DNA from: Tateyamaria omphalii
GTDB taxonomy: Bacteria > Pseudomonadota > Alphaproteobacteria > Rhodobacterales > Rhodobacteraceae
DNA length: 64,000 nucleotides
Direction: 5' to 3'
NCBI RefSeq assembly: GCF_019802125.1
Contig: NZ_JAHVHT010000002.1
Location: 124,001 to 188,000, forward strand
Below are positions 26,998 to 37,211 of the stretch, piece by piece. The position numbers were made by a program, and so were the translations under genes. Below the pieces are notes generated by a model, which did no database searches, had not been told where the DNA came from, and saw only the letters and a program-made list of their open reading frames with translations. Numbering within the stretch: position 1 is the first letter of the stretch; each line of letters begins with the position of its first letter.

Positions 26998-28225
26998 CGC
27001 CCGCGTGCGCGGGTCGCTTGGGCTGACGGCCTATCGCACGCTGTCGGGGCGGCGCAAACCGCCCACCTTCGCGCCGGTCCGGGACCGACCGGAGGGCGAG
27101 CTTGTGTGGATCCATGCGGCCGAGCCCGGCAACAATCGCGCGCTCAACGATCTGGCCCACAGGTTGCTGGTCACGCGGCCTGAATGTCACGTGCTGCTGA
27201 CCGCTGCCCATGATGATTTTGGCGACCGGGGCGTGCCCGACATCTGGCAAGACGCGATGCCGCCCGATCACCCCGCTGTCACCGACGCCTTTGTCGCGCA
27301 CTGGAAACCGGACGTGCTGATCTGGGCGTGGGGCGATCTGCTGCCCAATCTGATCCTGTCCACCGCCGAAAGCGGCGCCCATATGATGCTGGTCGATGCG
27401 GATGTGGAGGGCTTTGACGGCCGCCGCGACCGCTGGTTGCCCGAAGTGCCGCGCGCGTTGCTTGCGCAGTTCAACCACGTCACCGCCCGGGACGAAAGCG
27501 CGCATCTGAAGCTGGCCCAGATGGGCCGCCCCGTGGGCGCGATGGAAGTGGCCGAGCCGCTGCATCCATTTGGCAAGATGATGCCCGTCCATGACAGCGA
27601 CCTCGCCGACCTGACCGCGGCGCTGTCCGGGCGACCCGCCTGGTTGTCAGCCCGTACGTCGCTCAAGGAATGCGCGACCATTCTGGCCGCCCACAAGCTG
27701 GCGCTCAAATCCTCGCACCGGCTGTTGCTGATCCTGCACTTCTCCGATCCCGCTGACGCGCTCAAGGCGGAGGACGCCGCGCGTGCGCAATCCCTGCTGG
27801 TCGCGAACTGGAGCGACGGGGCCTTTCCCGACGACAACACCCAGGTGCTGATCGCGGATGAGGATGCCGAGCTTGGCCTTTGGCTGCGGGTGGCTATCGT
27901 CACCTTTCTGGGCGGCTCCATGCAGGCGGGGGTCGAGATCTGCGATCCCTATTCGGTGGCGGCCCACGGGTCGGCCATCGTCTATGGCCCGAATGTCGGC
28001 GAACATGTCGATGCCTTTACTCGGCTCATGAACGCGGGTGCGGCCCGGATCGTGAACGACACGCCGTCGCTGGGCCGGGCCATCAGCCAGATGATCGCGC
28101 CCGATCACGCCGCGCATATGGCAATGGCCGGCTGGGATGTGGTCACGCGGGGTGCAGACAGCCTCGACCGGATCATATCGCTGACCCAGACGCGCCTCGA
28201 TTCCCGCAAATCGGAGAAACGGTGA
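26990..28225 (+). CDS. Divergent Kdo-transferase (WaaA/KdtA)-like glycosyltransferase
   Basis: A 411-residue GT-B protein located directly before lpxK. The family layout is recognisable: [10 protein letters not shown] in place of the WaaA segment holding the catalytic Glu, [40 protein letters not shown] and the C-terminal [24 protein letters not shown]. The Glu of the usual VGE or IGE motif aligns with Asn here, and the N-terminal membrane helix is absent. It may transfer Kdo or another sugar to lipid A. The TTG start overlaps the DUF4170 gene; no ATG fits. Confidence 0.7.
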   Translation: MADARVRGSLGLTAYRTLSGRRKPPTFAPVRDRPEGELVWIHAAEPGNNRALNDLAHRLLVTRPECHVLLTAAHDDFGDRGVPDIWQDAMPPDHPAVTDAFVAHWKPDVLIWAWGDLLPNLILSTAESGAHMMLVDADVEGFDGRRDRWLPEVPRALLAQFNHVTARDESAHLKLAQMGRPVGAMEVAEPLHPFGKMMPVHDSDLADLTAALSGRPAWLSARTSLKECATILAAHKLALKSSHRLLLILHFSDPADALKAEDAARAQSLLVANWSDGAFPDDNTQVLIADEDAELGLWLRVAIVTFLGGSMQAGVEICDPYSVAAHGSAIVYGPNVGEHVDAFTRLMNAGAARIVNDTPSLGRAISQMIAPDHAAHMAMAGWDVVTRGADSLDRIISLTQTRLDSRKSEKR

Positions 28226-29223
28226 TGCGCGCGCCCGGTTTCTGGTCGCAACCTGCGCCCGATTGGCGCGCGCGCCTGCTGTCGCCCTTGGGTGCGCTTT
28301 ATGCTCGTGGCACGGCGCGGCGCCTGGCGCGCGGAACGCCCGAACGGATGCCTGTGCCGGTGATCTGCGTGGGCAACATCAACGCGGGCGGGACGGGCAA
28401 GACGCCAACCGTGATCGCCGTGGCCGAACGGCTGCGCGACGCCTTTCACGAGCCGCATATCGTCAGCCGGGGCTATGGGGGAAAGGAAACCGGACCGACC
28501 GAGGTCAATCCGACCAGTCACAGCGCCGAGCGCGTCGGTGACGAACCCCTGCTGCTCAGCGCCTTTGCCCGCACATGGGTGGCGCGCGACAGGGCGGCGG
28601 GCGCGCAGGCTGCGATCGAGGCCGGAGCCACGGCCATCATCCTCGACGACGGGTTTCAGAACCCGGCACTGTCCTACGACCTTTCCATCGTCGTGGTGGA
28701 TGCAGAGACGGGGTTCGGCAATGGCTTGTGCCTGCCTGCCGGGCCCTTGCGCGAACCCGCGGCGGTGGGCCTGTCCCGTGCCGACCTGCTGCTGAGCATC
28801 GGGGATGACGCGGCGCAAGCCAGGTTTGCGGAAACCAAACTGCCGGACGGACTGCCACACATCCACGCGCGGCTGGAGCCACTGCAAACCGGGATGCCGT
28901 GGGCGGGCATGAATGTGATTGCCTTTGCGGGCATCGGACGGCCCGAGAAGTTCTTTGACACGCTCCGTGGGCTGGGTGTGAACCTGATGCGGACCGAAGC
29001 CTTGGGCGACCACGAAAAGCTGAGCACAGCCTTTCTCACGCGGCTGGAACGCGACGCGCACGCGATGGGCGCGCAGCTTGTCACCACGGAAAAGGACGCT
29101 GCCCGCCTGCCCGCAGCCTTTCGGCCAAAGGTGATCACTTTGCCCGTGCGTTTGACGTTTGATGATCCATCGGCGCTGGATGCGGCCCTCGCTGCGTTGC
29201 CAGCAGCGAAAGGTGCATCCTGA
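28225..29223 (+). CDS. lpxK: Tetraacyldisaccharide 4'-kinase
   Basis: Inner-membrane lipid A enzyme of 332 residues that phosphorylates the 4' position of the tetraacyl disaccharide. The P-loop is [13 protein letters not shown] (49-61). Other LpxK landmarks are [40 protein letters not shown] and [10 protein letters not shown]. Length is typical. Its ATG overlaps the stop of the previous gene by one base (TGATG), so expression is coupled. Confidence 0.95.
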   Translation: MRAPGFWSQPAPDWRARLLSPLGALYARGTARRLARGTPERMPVPVICVGNINAGGTGKTPTVIAVAERLRDAFHEPHIVSRGYGGKETGPTEVNPTSHSAERVGDEPLLLSAFARTWVARDRAAGAQAAIEAGATAIILDDGFQNPALSYDLSIVVVDAETGFGNGLCLPAGPLREPAAVGLSRADLLLSIGDDAAQARFAETKLPDGLPHIHARLEPLQTGMPWAGMNVIAFAGIGRPEKFFDTLRGLGVNLMRTEALGDHEKLSTAFLTRLERDAHAMGAQLVTTEKDAARLPAAFRPKVITLPVRLTFDDPSALDAALAALPAAKGAS

Positions 29224-29251
29224 AAAAAAACGCCCGACCAAAGGCCGGGCG
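29223..29251 (-). terminator. Rho-independent terminator of the DsbA-like gene
   Basis: Stem CGCCCG / CGGGCG (29231-29236 and 29246-29251) with inner CC/GG pairs. Read leftward it is followed by eight T (29223-29230). It lies 24 bp past the stop of the leftward thioredoxin-fold gene and abuts the lpxK stop. Confidence 0.85.
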
Positions 29252-29275
29252 CTACACTGTGTCTGACCGAAGGGC

Positions 29276-29974
29276 TTAGCTGCCAGCCGCTTCGTCGATC
29301 AGGCCCGACATCTCGGAATAGGCCATGTTGTTGTAGGTGGTGCCGTTGATGACAAAGCTGGGGGTCGAGTTGATCCCGTCCTCGGCCGCGTTTTCCTGAT
29401 ACCACGCGACCAGAGTGCGCAGGTTGTCGGCGTCCGTCAGGCAGGCTTCGAGAGTGGTGCCGTCCAGCCCTGCGAGGCGACCGATCTTGCGCAGCTCTTC
29501 CGCGATCTGGGCCGGATCACCGCCGCCCGCACGCGCCCATTCAGCCTGACCGGCATAAAGCATTTCAGTGATGCCAAAGAAGGTTTCGGGCGTGCCCGCG
29601 CAGCGCGCGATGGCCGAGGCCCAAAGGCCGAAGCGGTCAAAATACACTTCGCGGTAGATGAAGTTGATCTTGCCGGTGTCGATATAGTCCGCCTTGAGCT
29701 GCTTGTAGGCACCCGCGTGGAAGGTGGCGCAGTGCGGGCAGGTGTAGCTGGCATATTCGATGACCGTCACGGGCGCATCCGGGTTGCCCAACTGCATCTC
29801 GACCACCGAAGAGGTGTCGATGTCGCTCGAGGCTTCCTGCGCATTGGCGGCCCCCAGCAAACGCTCGGCCTGTGCCTGTTCCTGAGCGGTCGGACCGCTG
29901 GATTGCATCGAGCTGTACAGAAAGTACCCGCCGACGCCGACGATCACGGCGATAAGGGCAACGATACGGTTCAT
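29276..29974 (-). CDS. DsbA-family thioredoxin-fold protein
   Basis: A 232-residue protein anchored or exported by an N-terminal hydrophobic segment (about 4-20). The thioredoxin fold begins near residue 65; the active site is CPHC in YASYTCPHCATFH, and the cis-Pro loop is STPSFVINGT. This is the DsbA/DsbG-like group common in alphaproteobacteria, likely a periplasmic disulfide oxidase or thiol donor. Coupled by ATGA overlap to the DUF721 gene upstream and followed by its own terminator. Confidence 0.9.
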   Translation of the reverse strand: MNRIVALIAVIVGVGGYFLYSSMQSSGPTAQEQAQAERLLGAANAQEASSDIDTSSVVEMQLGNPDAPVTVIEYASYTCPHCATFHAGAYKQLKADYIDTGKINFIYREVYFDRFGLWASAIARCAGTPETFFGITEMLYAGQAEWARAGGGDPAQIAEELRKIGRLAGLDGTTLEACLTDADNLRTLVAWYQENAAEDGINSTPSFVINGTTYNNMAYSEMSGLIDEAAGS

Positions 29975-30492
29975 GTGCGTGTTCCTTGTTTTTGTTTTGT
30001 CAGGATGTGCGCGCCCAGCTTTTCGAGGGCGTCGCGCAATGTGTCGTCCTGGACCGGGGCCACCATCTGGCTGGAGGCGGCGGTCATTTCAGGGGCGGGA
30101 GCCTTCGGCCCTTCATCCTTGCGGCGATGTTCGAAAGACACTTGCCCGTCCTCGAACCCGGTCGCGGCGGTCTGGGTGATCCGAATGCGCGCGATGGCAT
30201 TGTAGCCGTAGACGGCGTTCACCCTTTGGCGCAGCTGGTCCTTTTGCATTTCGAGCATCGGCGCCTGTGCCCCGGTGGTCAGCAGAGTCAGCGTCGCGCC
30301 CATGCCGCCCCGGCCATAGCTCACCTCGACCGGGCGGGCGATGGCGGCCACGTCGGCGCCTGCAACCTCGGCCCAATCGGTCAGCAGGCGGCTTTGGGCG
30401 AACCCACGGCTTTCGCTGGCCTTCCGAATCCGCCCGGTCAGCAGTGATGCTGTCCGCTTGAACCCTTTTGTACTGGCACGGCGCGCGACCAT
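29971..30492 (-). CDS. DUF721 (DciA-like) protein
   Basis: A 173-residue basic protein beginning MVARRASTKGFKRTASLL. The conserved DUF721 core covers about 20-115 (FAQSRLLTDWAEVAGADVAAIARPVEV; LTLLTTGAQAPMLEMQKDQLRQRVNAVYGYNAIARIRI). Some DUF721 proteins (DciA) load the replicative helicase, but the alphaproteobacterial branch has not been settled to my knowledge. The ATG at 30492 follows a long frame with no homology. It lies divergent to mutY. Confidence 0.82.
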   Translation of the reverse strand: MVARRASTKGFKRTASLLTGRIRKASESRGFAQSRLLTDWAEVAGADVAAIARPVEVSYGRGGMGATLTLLTTGAQAPMLEMQKDQLRQRVNAVYGYNAIARIRITQTAATGFEDGQVSFEHRRKDEGPKAPAPEMTAASSQMVAPVQDDTLRDALEKLGAHILTKQKQGTRT

Positions 30493-30574
30493 GGCTATGT
30501 TCCCTCTCACTCGGGCGTGATCATAGCGGATCAAAGCGTGATCACCAGACATCTCAAGTGGGAAAGCATAACTC

Positions 30575-31618
30575 TTGCGTGACCTCAGCGGCGATCTTTT
30601 GGACTGGTACGACGTACATGCGCGCGCGATGCCGTGGCGCGTGGGGCCCGCGGACAAGATGGCCGGGGTGCGCCCGGACCCATATGCCGTCTGGATGTCC
30701 GAGATCATGTTGCAGCAGACAACGGTTGCGGCGGTCACCGAGTATTTCAAACGCTTCATTGCGCGCTGGCCGACGGTGTCCGATCTGGCAGCGGCAGAGG
30801 ATGCGGAGGTCATGGGCGAATGGGCCGGCCTTGGCTACTACGCCCGCGCGCGCAACCTGTTGAAATGTGCGCGTGCAGTGGTGGCGGATCATGGCGGTGC
30901 GTTTCCTGCGGATCATGCCGCTTTGCTGAAGCTGCCCGGCATCGGGCCTTATACGGCGGCGGCCATCGCCTCGATCGCGTTTGATTTGCGCCACGTTGTG
31001 GTGGACGGGAATGTCGAGCGGGTCATGGCGCGTATGTTCGATGAACACACGCCTTTGCCTGCGGCCAAACCGATCCTGACCGAACATGCCGACCGTTTGA
31101 CGCCCAACGCGCGCCCCGGCGATCATGCACAGGCGGTCATGGATCTGGGTGCCACGATCTGTACGCCCAAATCGCCGGCCTGCGGCATCTGCCCATGGCG
31201 CGACCCATGCAAGGCACGGGCAGAGGGCACCGCGCCAGAGTTACCCAAGAAAACTCCCAAGAAGGCCAAGCCGATCCGCCATGGCACCGTCTACCTTGCC
31301 CAGCGCAGCGATGGCGCGTGGCTGGTGGAGACCCGGCCCGACAAGGGACTGCTGGGCGGCATGATGGGCTGGCCGGGCAGTGATTGGGTGGATGTGTCAG
31401 AGCCGCGCCCCATCGCCGTTCCGATGGTTGCAGATTGGGTAAAATTGAACGGAGAAGTGCGGCACACGTTTACGCATTTTCACCTTATTCTCGACGTTAT
31501 GGTCGCGCAGGTTGCGGACACTGAACCAGAGCGAGGATACTTCCTGCCCCGAGACCAGTTTCGCCCATCGGACCTGCCCACCGTGATGCGCAAGGCGTTC
31601 GATCTGGCGCAGTCGTGA
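30575..31618 (+). CDS. mutY: A/G-specific adenine glycosylase
   Basis: Repair glycosylase of 347 residues that removes adenine opposite 8-oxoguanine. Seen in order: PWR opening, EIMLQQT (catalytic Glu), the helix-hairpin-helix LPGIGPYTAAAI, VDGNVERV with the catalytic Asp, and an iron-sulfur cluster site spaced Cys-x6-Cys-x2-Cys-x5-Cys (CTPKSPACGICPWRDPC). The C-terminal NUDIX-like domain (GTVYLAQR to the end) recognises 8-oxoguanine. The start is TTG. Confidence 0.95.
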   Translation: MRDLSGDLLDWYDVHARAMPWRVGPADKMAGVRPDPYAVWMSEIMLQQTTVAAVTEYFKRFIARWPTVSDLAAAEDAEVMGEWAGLGYYARARNLLKCARAVVADHGGAFPADHAALLKLPGIGPYTAAAIASIAFDLRHVVVDGNVERVMARMFDEHTPLPAAKPILTEHADRLTPNARPGDHAQAVMDLGATICTPKSPACGICPWRDPCKARAEGTAPELPKKTPKKAKPIRHGTVYLAQRSDGAWLVETRPDKGLLGGMMGWPGSDWVDVSEPRPIAVPMVADWVKLNGEVRHTFTHFHLILDVMVAQVADTEPERGYFLPRDQFRPSDLPTVMRKAFDLAQS

Positions 31619-31702
31619 CCAACGCGGCGTAGCGTCACGCTTGGCAGATTTGCCTGACTGCGCCTAAGCTGTGGCGCGCGCAAACAGAGGACAGACAACC
31701 GT

Positions 31703-32839
31703 ATGACCTTGCCCCCGGAAACCGTCGCCAAGGTGCAGAATGCCCTGCCCTTTGCCATGTCATTCCTGCTGATCCCGCTGGCGATCATCACCGCCATCTA
31801 CGGCGGCTGGACCGTGATCCTGCTGCCGGTGGTGACATGGTACATGTTCTCGATCCTCGATTTGGCCGTGGGGCTGAACACGGACAACGCCGACCTTGAG
31901 GCGACGGATGACGACCTGTTCTGGTACCGCGCCATCACCATCGCATGGGTGCCCGCGCAATTCCTGATGCTGTTTGGCCTGATCGCCTATGTGGCCCCTG
32001 CGGACCATCTGAACACGGTCGAAAAGCTCGCGATCTTCTTCGGCGTCGGCGTGATCACCGGTACCGTGGGCATCAACTACAGCCACGAGCTGATGCACCA
32101 GAAAAACAAGCTGGAGCGCTGGTTGGCCGATGCTCTCCTGGCTATGGTGCTCTATTCCCACTTCCGGTCCGAACACCTGCTGGTGCACCACCGCTATGTC
32201 GCCACCCCGCGCGATCCCGTAACGGCGCGGATGGGGGAGAGCTTTTACAGCTTCTATCCCCGCGTGCTGAAACAATGCTTCCTGTCTGCCTGGAACGCGG
32301 AAAAGGCGATGCTTGCGCGCAAGGACCTGCCCGCAACCGACAGTTCAAACCCGTTCTGGAAATACGCCTATCTGCAACTTGTCTGTTTCCTGCTGGCCTT
32401 TGCCCTTGGCGGCTGGGCGGGCGTGGGCCTGTTCATCCTGCAAGCGGGCGTCGCCATCTGGCAGCTCGAACTGGTGAACTACATCGAACATTACGGCCTG
32501 ACGCGGAAACACCTGGGCGAGGGCAAATACGAACATGTCCAGCCACGCCACTCGTGGAACGCGGCGCACAAGGCGTCGAACTGGCTGCTGATCAACCTGC
32601 AAAGGCATTCCGATCACCACTACAAGCCCGACCGGCGTTTTCCCGTTCTGCAAAACTATACCGAGGCGGACGCACCACAACTGCCCTACGGCTACCCGGT
32701 GATGACCATCGCCGCGATGATGCCAAAGGTCTGGAAACGGGTGATGAACCCGCGCGTGCAGAAATGGCGGGACATGTACTATCCCGAAATCACGGACTGG
32801 ACAGCCTACAACAAGGCCGCCAACCCGCTGCCGCGCTAG
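31703..32839 (+). CDS. alkB: Alkane 1-monooxygenase (AlkB-like)
   Basis: Integral-membrane di-iron hydroxylase of 378 residues. The histidine boxes are HELMH (128-132), HLLVHH (158-163) and HSDHH (302-306), together with the signature NYIEHYGL. Membrane segments lie near 17-55, 78-95, 105-120 and 225-260. It should hydroxylate medium-chain alkanes or related aliphatics using electrons from rubredoxin; no rubredoxin or reductase gene is near. GAGGACAG precedes the ATG. Its stop overlaps the adenylate cyclase stop at CTAG. Confidence 0.92.
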   Translation: MTLPPETVAKVQNALPFAMSFLLIPLAIITAIYGGWTVILLPVVTWYMFSILDLAVGLNTDNADLEATDDDLFWYRAITIAWVPAQFLMLFGLIAYVAPADHLNTVEKLAIFFGVGVITGTVGINYSHELMHQKNKLERWLADALLAMVLYSHFRSEHLLVHHRYVATPRDPVTARMGESFYSFYPRVLKQCFLSAWNAEKAMLARKDLPATDSSNPFWKYAYLQLVCFLLAFALGGWAGVGLFILQAGVAIWQLELVNYIEHYGLTRKHLGEGKYEHVQPRHSWNAAHKASNWLLINLQRHSDHHYKPDRRFPVLQNYTEADAPQLPYGYPVMTIAAMMPKVWKRVMNPRVQKWRDMYYPEITDWTAYNKAANPLPR

Positions 32840-34188
32840 TCCATCACCCAGACGGACAAGGGGTCGGCCACGCCGCGCACAACCTGATCGGAAACGCGGT
32901 GAAAGCCGTCTGCGCCGCCTGCCGCTGACATCGCGGCATCGCTGACAATGGCTCGAACACCCATGCTGCGGGTCATCGCCTCAAGCCGGTTGGCGACGTT
33001 CACCGTGTCGCCAAGCACCGCGAATTCCATGCGGTTCGCGCCAATGTCGCCCAGCACGACAGGCCCGAAATGCAGGCCGAAGCGGGCGTCGATTTCGGGC
33101 AAACCATCTGCCCGCCGATCATCGTTCAGCGCCCGCATCCGGTTCATCATTCCCAGCACACAGGCCACGGCGCGCGCGGCGTCGTCGTCTGACGGCAGGG
33201 GCGTGCCAAAGGTCGCCATCAACCCGTCGCCCAGATATTTGTCGAGGGTCCCGCCATGGGCGAACACCTCGCTCTCCATCCTTGCGTGAAAGGCGCGCAA
33301 GGTCTCGATCACCTCTTCAGCCGGACGGCCATCGGCGTAGGCGGTGAAGCCCGCGATATCGACAAACAGCACAGCCGCGTCATGGCTGCGGATCTGGCCC
33401 AGTGGCTCATCCTTGGTCGACAACTCCTCGACCATGGATGGCGAAAAGTAACGCGCCAGGTTCGTCCGCTCACGCGCCATCTCGGCACTGTCGAGGACGA
33501 GCATCTGATACCGGCGCACGGCGACAGCAAGGATCAGGGCGACCACCAGAAACACGACGACCTGCTGAAACCGCAGGTCCCAGTTCACGTCATTGGGATC
33601 GAACAGTTGGGCAAGGTCGGGATGGTTCGGGAACATCGCATTGGCCGCATCGGTCAGTCCGGGAAAAGTCCGACCAAACCACCAGACGCACAACGTACCG
33701 GCCAACCACATCGCCATGGTCCAGTTGCCAATGGCAATGATGGTGCGCCAGGAATAGGTCAGCACACCGGCGGCCAGGATAATGAAGAAGTACTGGAATA
33801 CCTCGAAATTGTAGATGAGCGCCGTTGGCATCACTTCGGTCTGCAACGGGTTCGGCACCAGCAGCGCCAGCGTCATCAAAAGCAGGTCCGCAAACAGCAG
33901 CGCCAGTTCGGCACGCGACTGCCCCACGCGCCCCACACGCCGCTGCGCGAGACCCACAAGCACCAGGCAGAACAGCAAAAACAGGTACCAGATCACATCC
34001 CAGTTCGGGTTCAGAAACACCAGCATCACGGCGGTGACGGACAACGCCCCGACGCGCGCCTTTACCGCCAGGTCCATGCCCTCGCGCTTGTTGCGGGCCA
34101 GTGCTTCCTGCGCGTGCCGGTGCGCCGGTATTTCGTCTTCACGATCGGTGCGTCGCGATATCGGCAACGCGCTGCTTGCATCCACCAT
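32836..34188 (-). CDS. Membrane-bound class III adenylate/guanylate cyclase
   Basis: A 450-residue protein with about six N-terminal membrane helices (roughly 45-220) and a C-terminal cyclase homology domain. Catalytic landmarks are LFVDIAGFTAYAD (metal Asp), DKYLGDGLMATFG (second metal Asp) and FAVLGDTVNVANRLEAMTRS (transition-state Asn and Arg). It probably makes cAMP in response to a membrane signal. The Lys and Asp/Thr pair of adenylate-specific enzymes is plausibly present but I cannot fully assign it. It ends tail to tail with alkB. Confidence 0.9.
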   Translation of the reverse strand: MVDASSALPISRRTDREDEIPAHRHAQEALARNKREGMDLAVKARVGALSVTAVMLVFLNPNWDVIWYLFLLFCLVLVGLAQRRVGRVGQSRAELALLFADLLLMTLALLVPNPLQTEVMPTALIYNFEVFQYFFIILAAGVLTYSWRTIIAIGNWTMAMWLAGTLCVWWFGRTFPGLTDAANAMFPNHPDLAQLFDPNDVNWDLRFQQVVVFLVVALILAVAVRRYQMLVLDSAEMARERTNLARYFSPSMVEELSTKDEPLGQIRSHDAAVLFVDIAGFTAYADGRPAEEVIETLRAFHARMESEVFAHGGTLDKYLGDGLMATFGTPLPSDDDAARAVACVLGMMNRMRALNDDRRADGLPEIDARFGLHFGPVVLGDIGANRMEFAVLGDTVNVANRLEAMTRSMGVRAIVSDAAMSAAGGADGFHRVSDQVVRGVADPLSVWVMD

Positions 34189-34234
34189 TGTGTTCGCCCT
34201 CTTGGCCTCTGGGCAGCAATGTAAGCACTCCTAA

Positions 34235-34262
34235 CAAAAAAGCCCCGCCAAAAAGGCGGGGC
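34235..34262 (-). terminator. Rho-independent terminator of ccrM
   Basis: Perfect 8-bp stem GCCCCGCC / GGCGGGGC (34242-34249 and 34255-34262). Read leftward it is followed by TTTTTT. It lies about 65 bp past the stop of the leftward methyltransferase gene. Confidence 0.88.
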
Positions 34263-34326
34263 ATAGGTGCAGTGCCACTTATGGGCCTTGGGTAAAGGCC
34301 GCAGGCACCTGGCGGTGTCTCTTGGA

Positions 34327-35517
<1,191 letters not shown>

Positions 35518-35539
35518 AGCAACTTAAGAAAAATACTTG

Positions 35540-36130
35540 TCACAACATCTTGTGGACGGGTTTGAAGGTTCGTCTATGGTGTGGGGTCACCCCAAGATTT
35601 TCCAACGCCAACCTGTGGCTTTTTGACGGGTATCCCATGTTCGTCTCCCAGCCATATCCGGGATGCTGTTGCGCCAAATCCACCATGATGCGATCGCGAC
35701 ATATTTTGGCCACAATTGAGGCCGCCGCGATGCTCAGTGACTGGGCGTCGCCGCGCACCACCGGTGTCGCCGGCAAGGTCAAGCCACGCGGCAACATGGT
35801 CCCATCAATCAGCGCATGATCGGGACGATTGCGCAGACCATCGAGCGCGCGGATCATCGCCAGATGCGAGGCGCGCAAAATGTTCAACTCCTCGATCTCG
35901 GAGACAGTCGCATGGGCGACGGACACATCCGCGCTTTCCAGGATGGCATCCCAAACAGCTTCGCGCTTTCGGGCTGTCAGCTTCTTCGAATCGTCCAACC
36001 CATCGGGAATGCAATCCGGATCCAGCACAACAGCCGCCGCGGTCACGGGCCCAGCCAATGGCCCGCGCCCCACTTCATCAACGCCCGCGACACGGCCACC
36101 CATCCGCGCTTCGATCTCAAAGTCAGGCAC
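35540..36130 (-). CDS. rnhB: Ribonuclease HII
   Basis: A 196-residue type 2 RNase H that removes ribonucleotides from DNA hybrids. Active-site acids are visible in GVDEVGRGPLAGPV (Asp and Glu) and ALIDGTMLP (Asp), plus the GYPSKSH and HRRTFKPV C-terminal elements. The GTG start (VPDFEIEA) has AGAGGA seven bases upstream; a longer frame from an upstream ATG runs into a repeat-like element and has no homology. The gene lies just upstream of ccrM, a frequent arrangement in this group. Confidence 0.93.
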   Translation of the reverse strand: MPDFEIEARMGGRVAGVDEVGRGPLAGPVTAAAVVLDPDCIPDGLDDSKKLTARKREAVWDAILESADVSVAHATVSEIEELNILRASHLAMIRALDGLRNRPDHALIDGTMLPRGLTLPATPVVRGDAQSLSIAAASIVAKICRDRIMVDLAQQHPGYGWETNMGYPSKSHRLALENLGVTPHHRRTFKPVHKML

Positions 36131-36233
36131 TGACCGTCCTCTTCTCTGGTTCAAAAAATCCCCGCCGGAGGCACAAAACGCACTTTCCAGCGGAAAGTGC
36201 AAACATCACGTGTCGCCGACAGGCGACGCAATG

Positions 36234-36263
36234 AAAAAGGGGCGGTGCCCGAACACCGCCCCT
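36234..36263 (-). terminator. Rho-independent terminator of the Cys-repeat protein gene
   Basis: Stem GGGGCGGTG / CACCGCCCC (36239-36247 and 36254-36262) with loop CCCGAA. Read leftward it is followed by TTTTT. It is 40 bp after the stop of the leftward small secreted protein gene. Confidence 0.85.
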
Positions 36264-36303
36264 GCCGAGGTGAGCCATGGGGGCATGGCCCATCCGCCCG
36301 CTC

Positions 36304-36753
36304 TTAGCGACGGGCCAACTGGTAACCGTGACGGTTCAGGCAGCGCGCACCGTACCCACGACGCCACCCGCGATCGGTGTAAAACTCGCGGTGGCAGGCA
36401 GCGGGCAGGCTGCGAACAAACTGGTAGTGGTTGTTCAGACAGCGCTGACCAAAGACGCGGCGATGTCCGCGGTCCGTGTTGAAGCTGCGCAAACATTGCT
36501 GCGGCAACAGTTTTCGGTTCACCCGCTTGGGCAAGGGTTTGGGATGCACGGGCGTATGCACGGCATGGCGCTTTTTGCGATCCTTCTTCTTCTCATGGAT
36601 GACGGCCCCGACAATCGCCAGACCCAGCAACGCGGCCAAAGCGGCGCCAACCTCATCTTCCCCCGCACGGGCCGGGGCAGCAGAGAAACCGGTGATGGCA
36701 ATGGCGGCAGCAGCAACTGCGCCGATGAACTGGCGGTGAATACGAAGTGTCAT
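36304..36753 (-). CDS. Small exported protein with duplicated TDRG/RCLN motif
   Basis: A 149-residue hypothetical protein. It has a signal peptide (to about APARA, residue 30), a hydrophobic stretch (AALAALLGLAIVGAVI, 38-53) that may be a membrane anchor, a very basic linker (55-80), and two copies of a 30-residue motif at about 83-112 and 116-146, each reading LPxxC, then F-x-TDRG-x-RR, then RCLN. Four conserved Cys could form two disulfides. I do not recognise a named family. It is likely periplasmic or surface-associated. Confidence 0.7.
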   Translation of the reverse strand: MTLRIHRQFIGAVAAAAIAITGFSAAPARAGEDEVGAALAALLGLAIVGAVIHEKKKDRKKRHAVHTPVHPKPLPKRVNRKLLPQQCLRSFNTDRGHRRVFGQRCLNNHYQFVRSLPAACHREFYTDRGWRRGYGARCLNRHGYQLARR

Positions 36754-36842
36754 GAGGCGTCCTTTCCAGAGGGTACAGATACGAGGCAGACCAGGCGTGT
36801 GCCGGTGCTGTCCTCAACCTGGGCCGCCCCCTTTCAGACAGG

Positions 36843-36897
36843 CAATAACGCCCCCCTGTTATCGAATAACGCAGGCCCCACACCCCTGTCGTTATTG
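36843..36897. promoter_or_regulatory. Cluster of CGTTATTS-like inverted repeats between divergent genes
   Basis: Three related sites lie in the promoter gap: CAATAACG (36843-36850), the palindrome GTTATCGAATAAC (36858-36870), and CGTTATTG (36890-36897). The outer two are mutual inverted copies. This arrangement suggests operators for an unknown dimeric regulator acting on one or both flanking genes. Confidence 0.5.
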
Positions 36898-36929
36898 AAT
36901 ATCCCGCCCACCCGGCGCAGGTTGGGGCC

Positions 36930-37211
36930 ATGAAACAGATCACTCTCACACTCGCCTTGATCATGGCATTAGCCGGGACCGCACAGGCCCAGTGCTTTGC
37001 CGATTACAAGGCAAAACAGGACGACCCCCTGCGCCTGCACTACGGTGTTGCGCAGGTGTCCGGCGCCTGCACTGCGGGCAATGCCACCGGACAACTCCGA
37101 TCACGACTTGCCGCACAAGGCTGGACATTGCTTCAGGTTCAGTCCGTGTTTGGTCCCGAAGGTCTCGATCAAAGGAAAGCCAGTGCAGGACAATACTACC
37201 TCCGCTTCTGA
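36930..37211 (+). CDS. Small secreted hypothetical protein
   Basis: A 93-residue protein with a clean signal peptide (MKQITLTLALIMALAGTAQA, cleaved before QCFADYK). The mature part of 73 residues has two Cys (likely one disulfide) and ends GQYYLRF, an alpha/beta look. No family recognised. Its end overlaps the start of the next gene by 29 bp, so both are probably expressed from the promoter that carries the CGTTATT-type repeats. Confidence 0.72.
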   Translation: MKQITLTLALIMALAGTAQAQCFADYKAKQDDPLRLHYGVAQVSGACTAGNATGQLRSRLAAQGWTLLQVQSVFGPEGLDQRKASAGQYYLRF

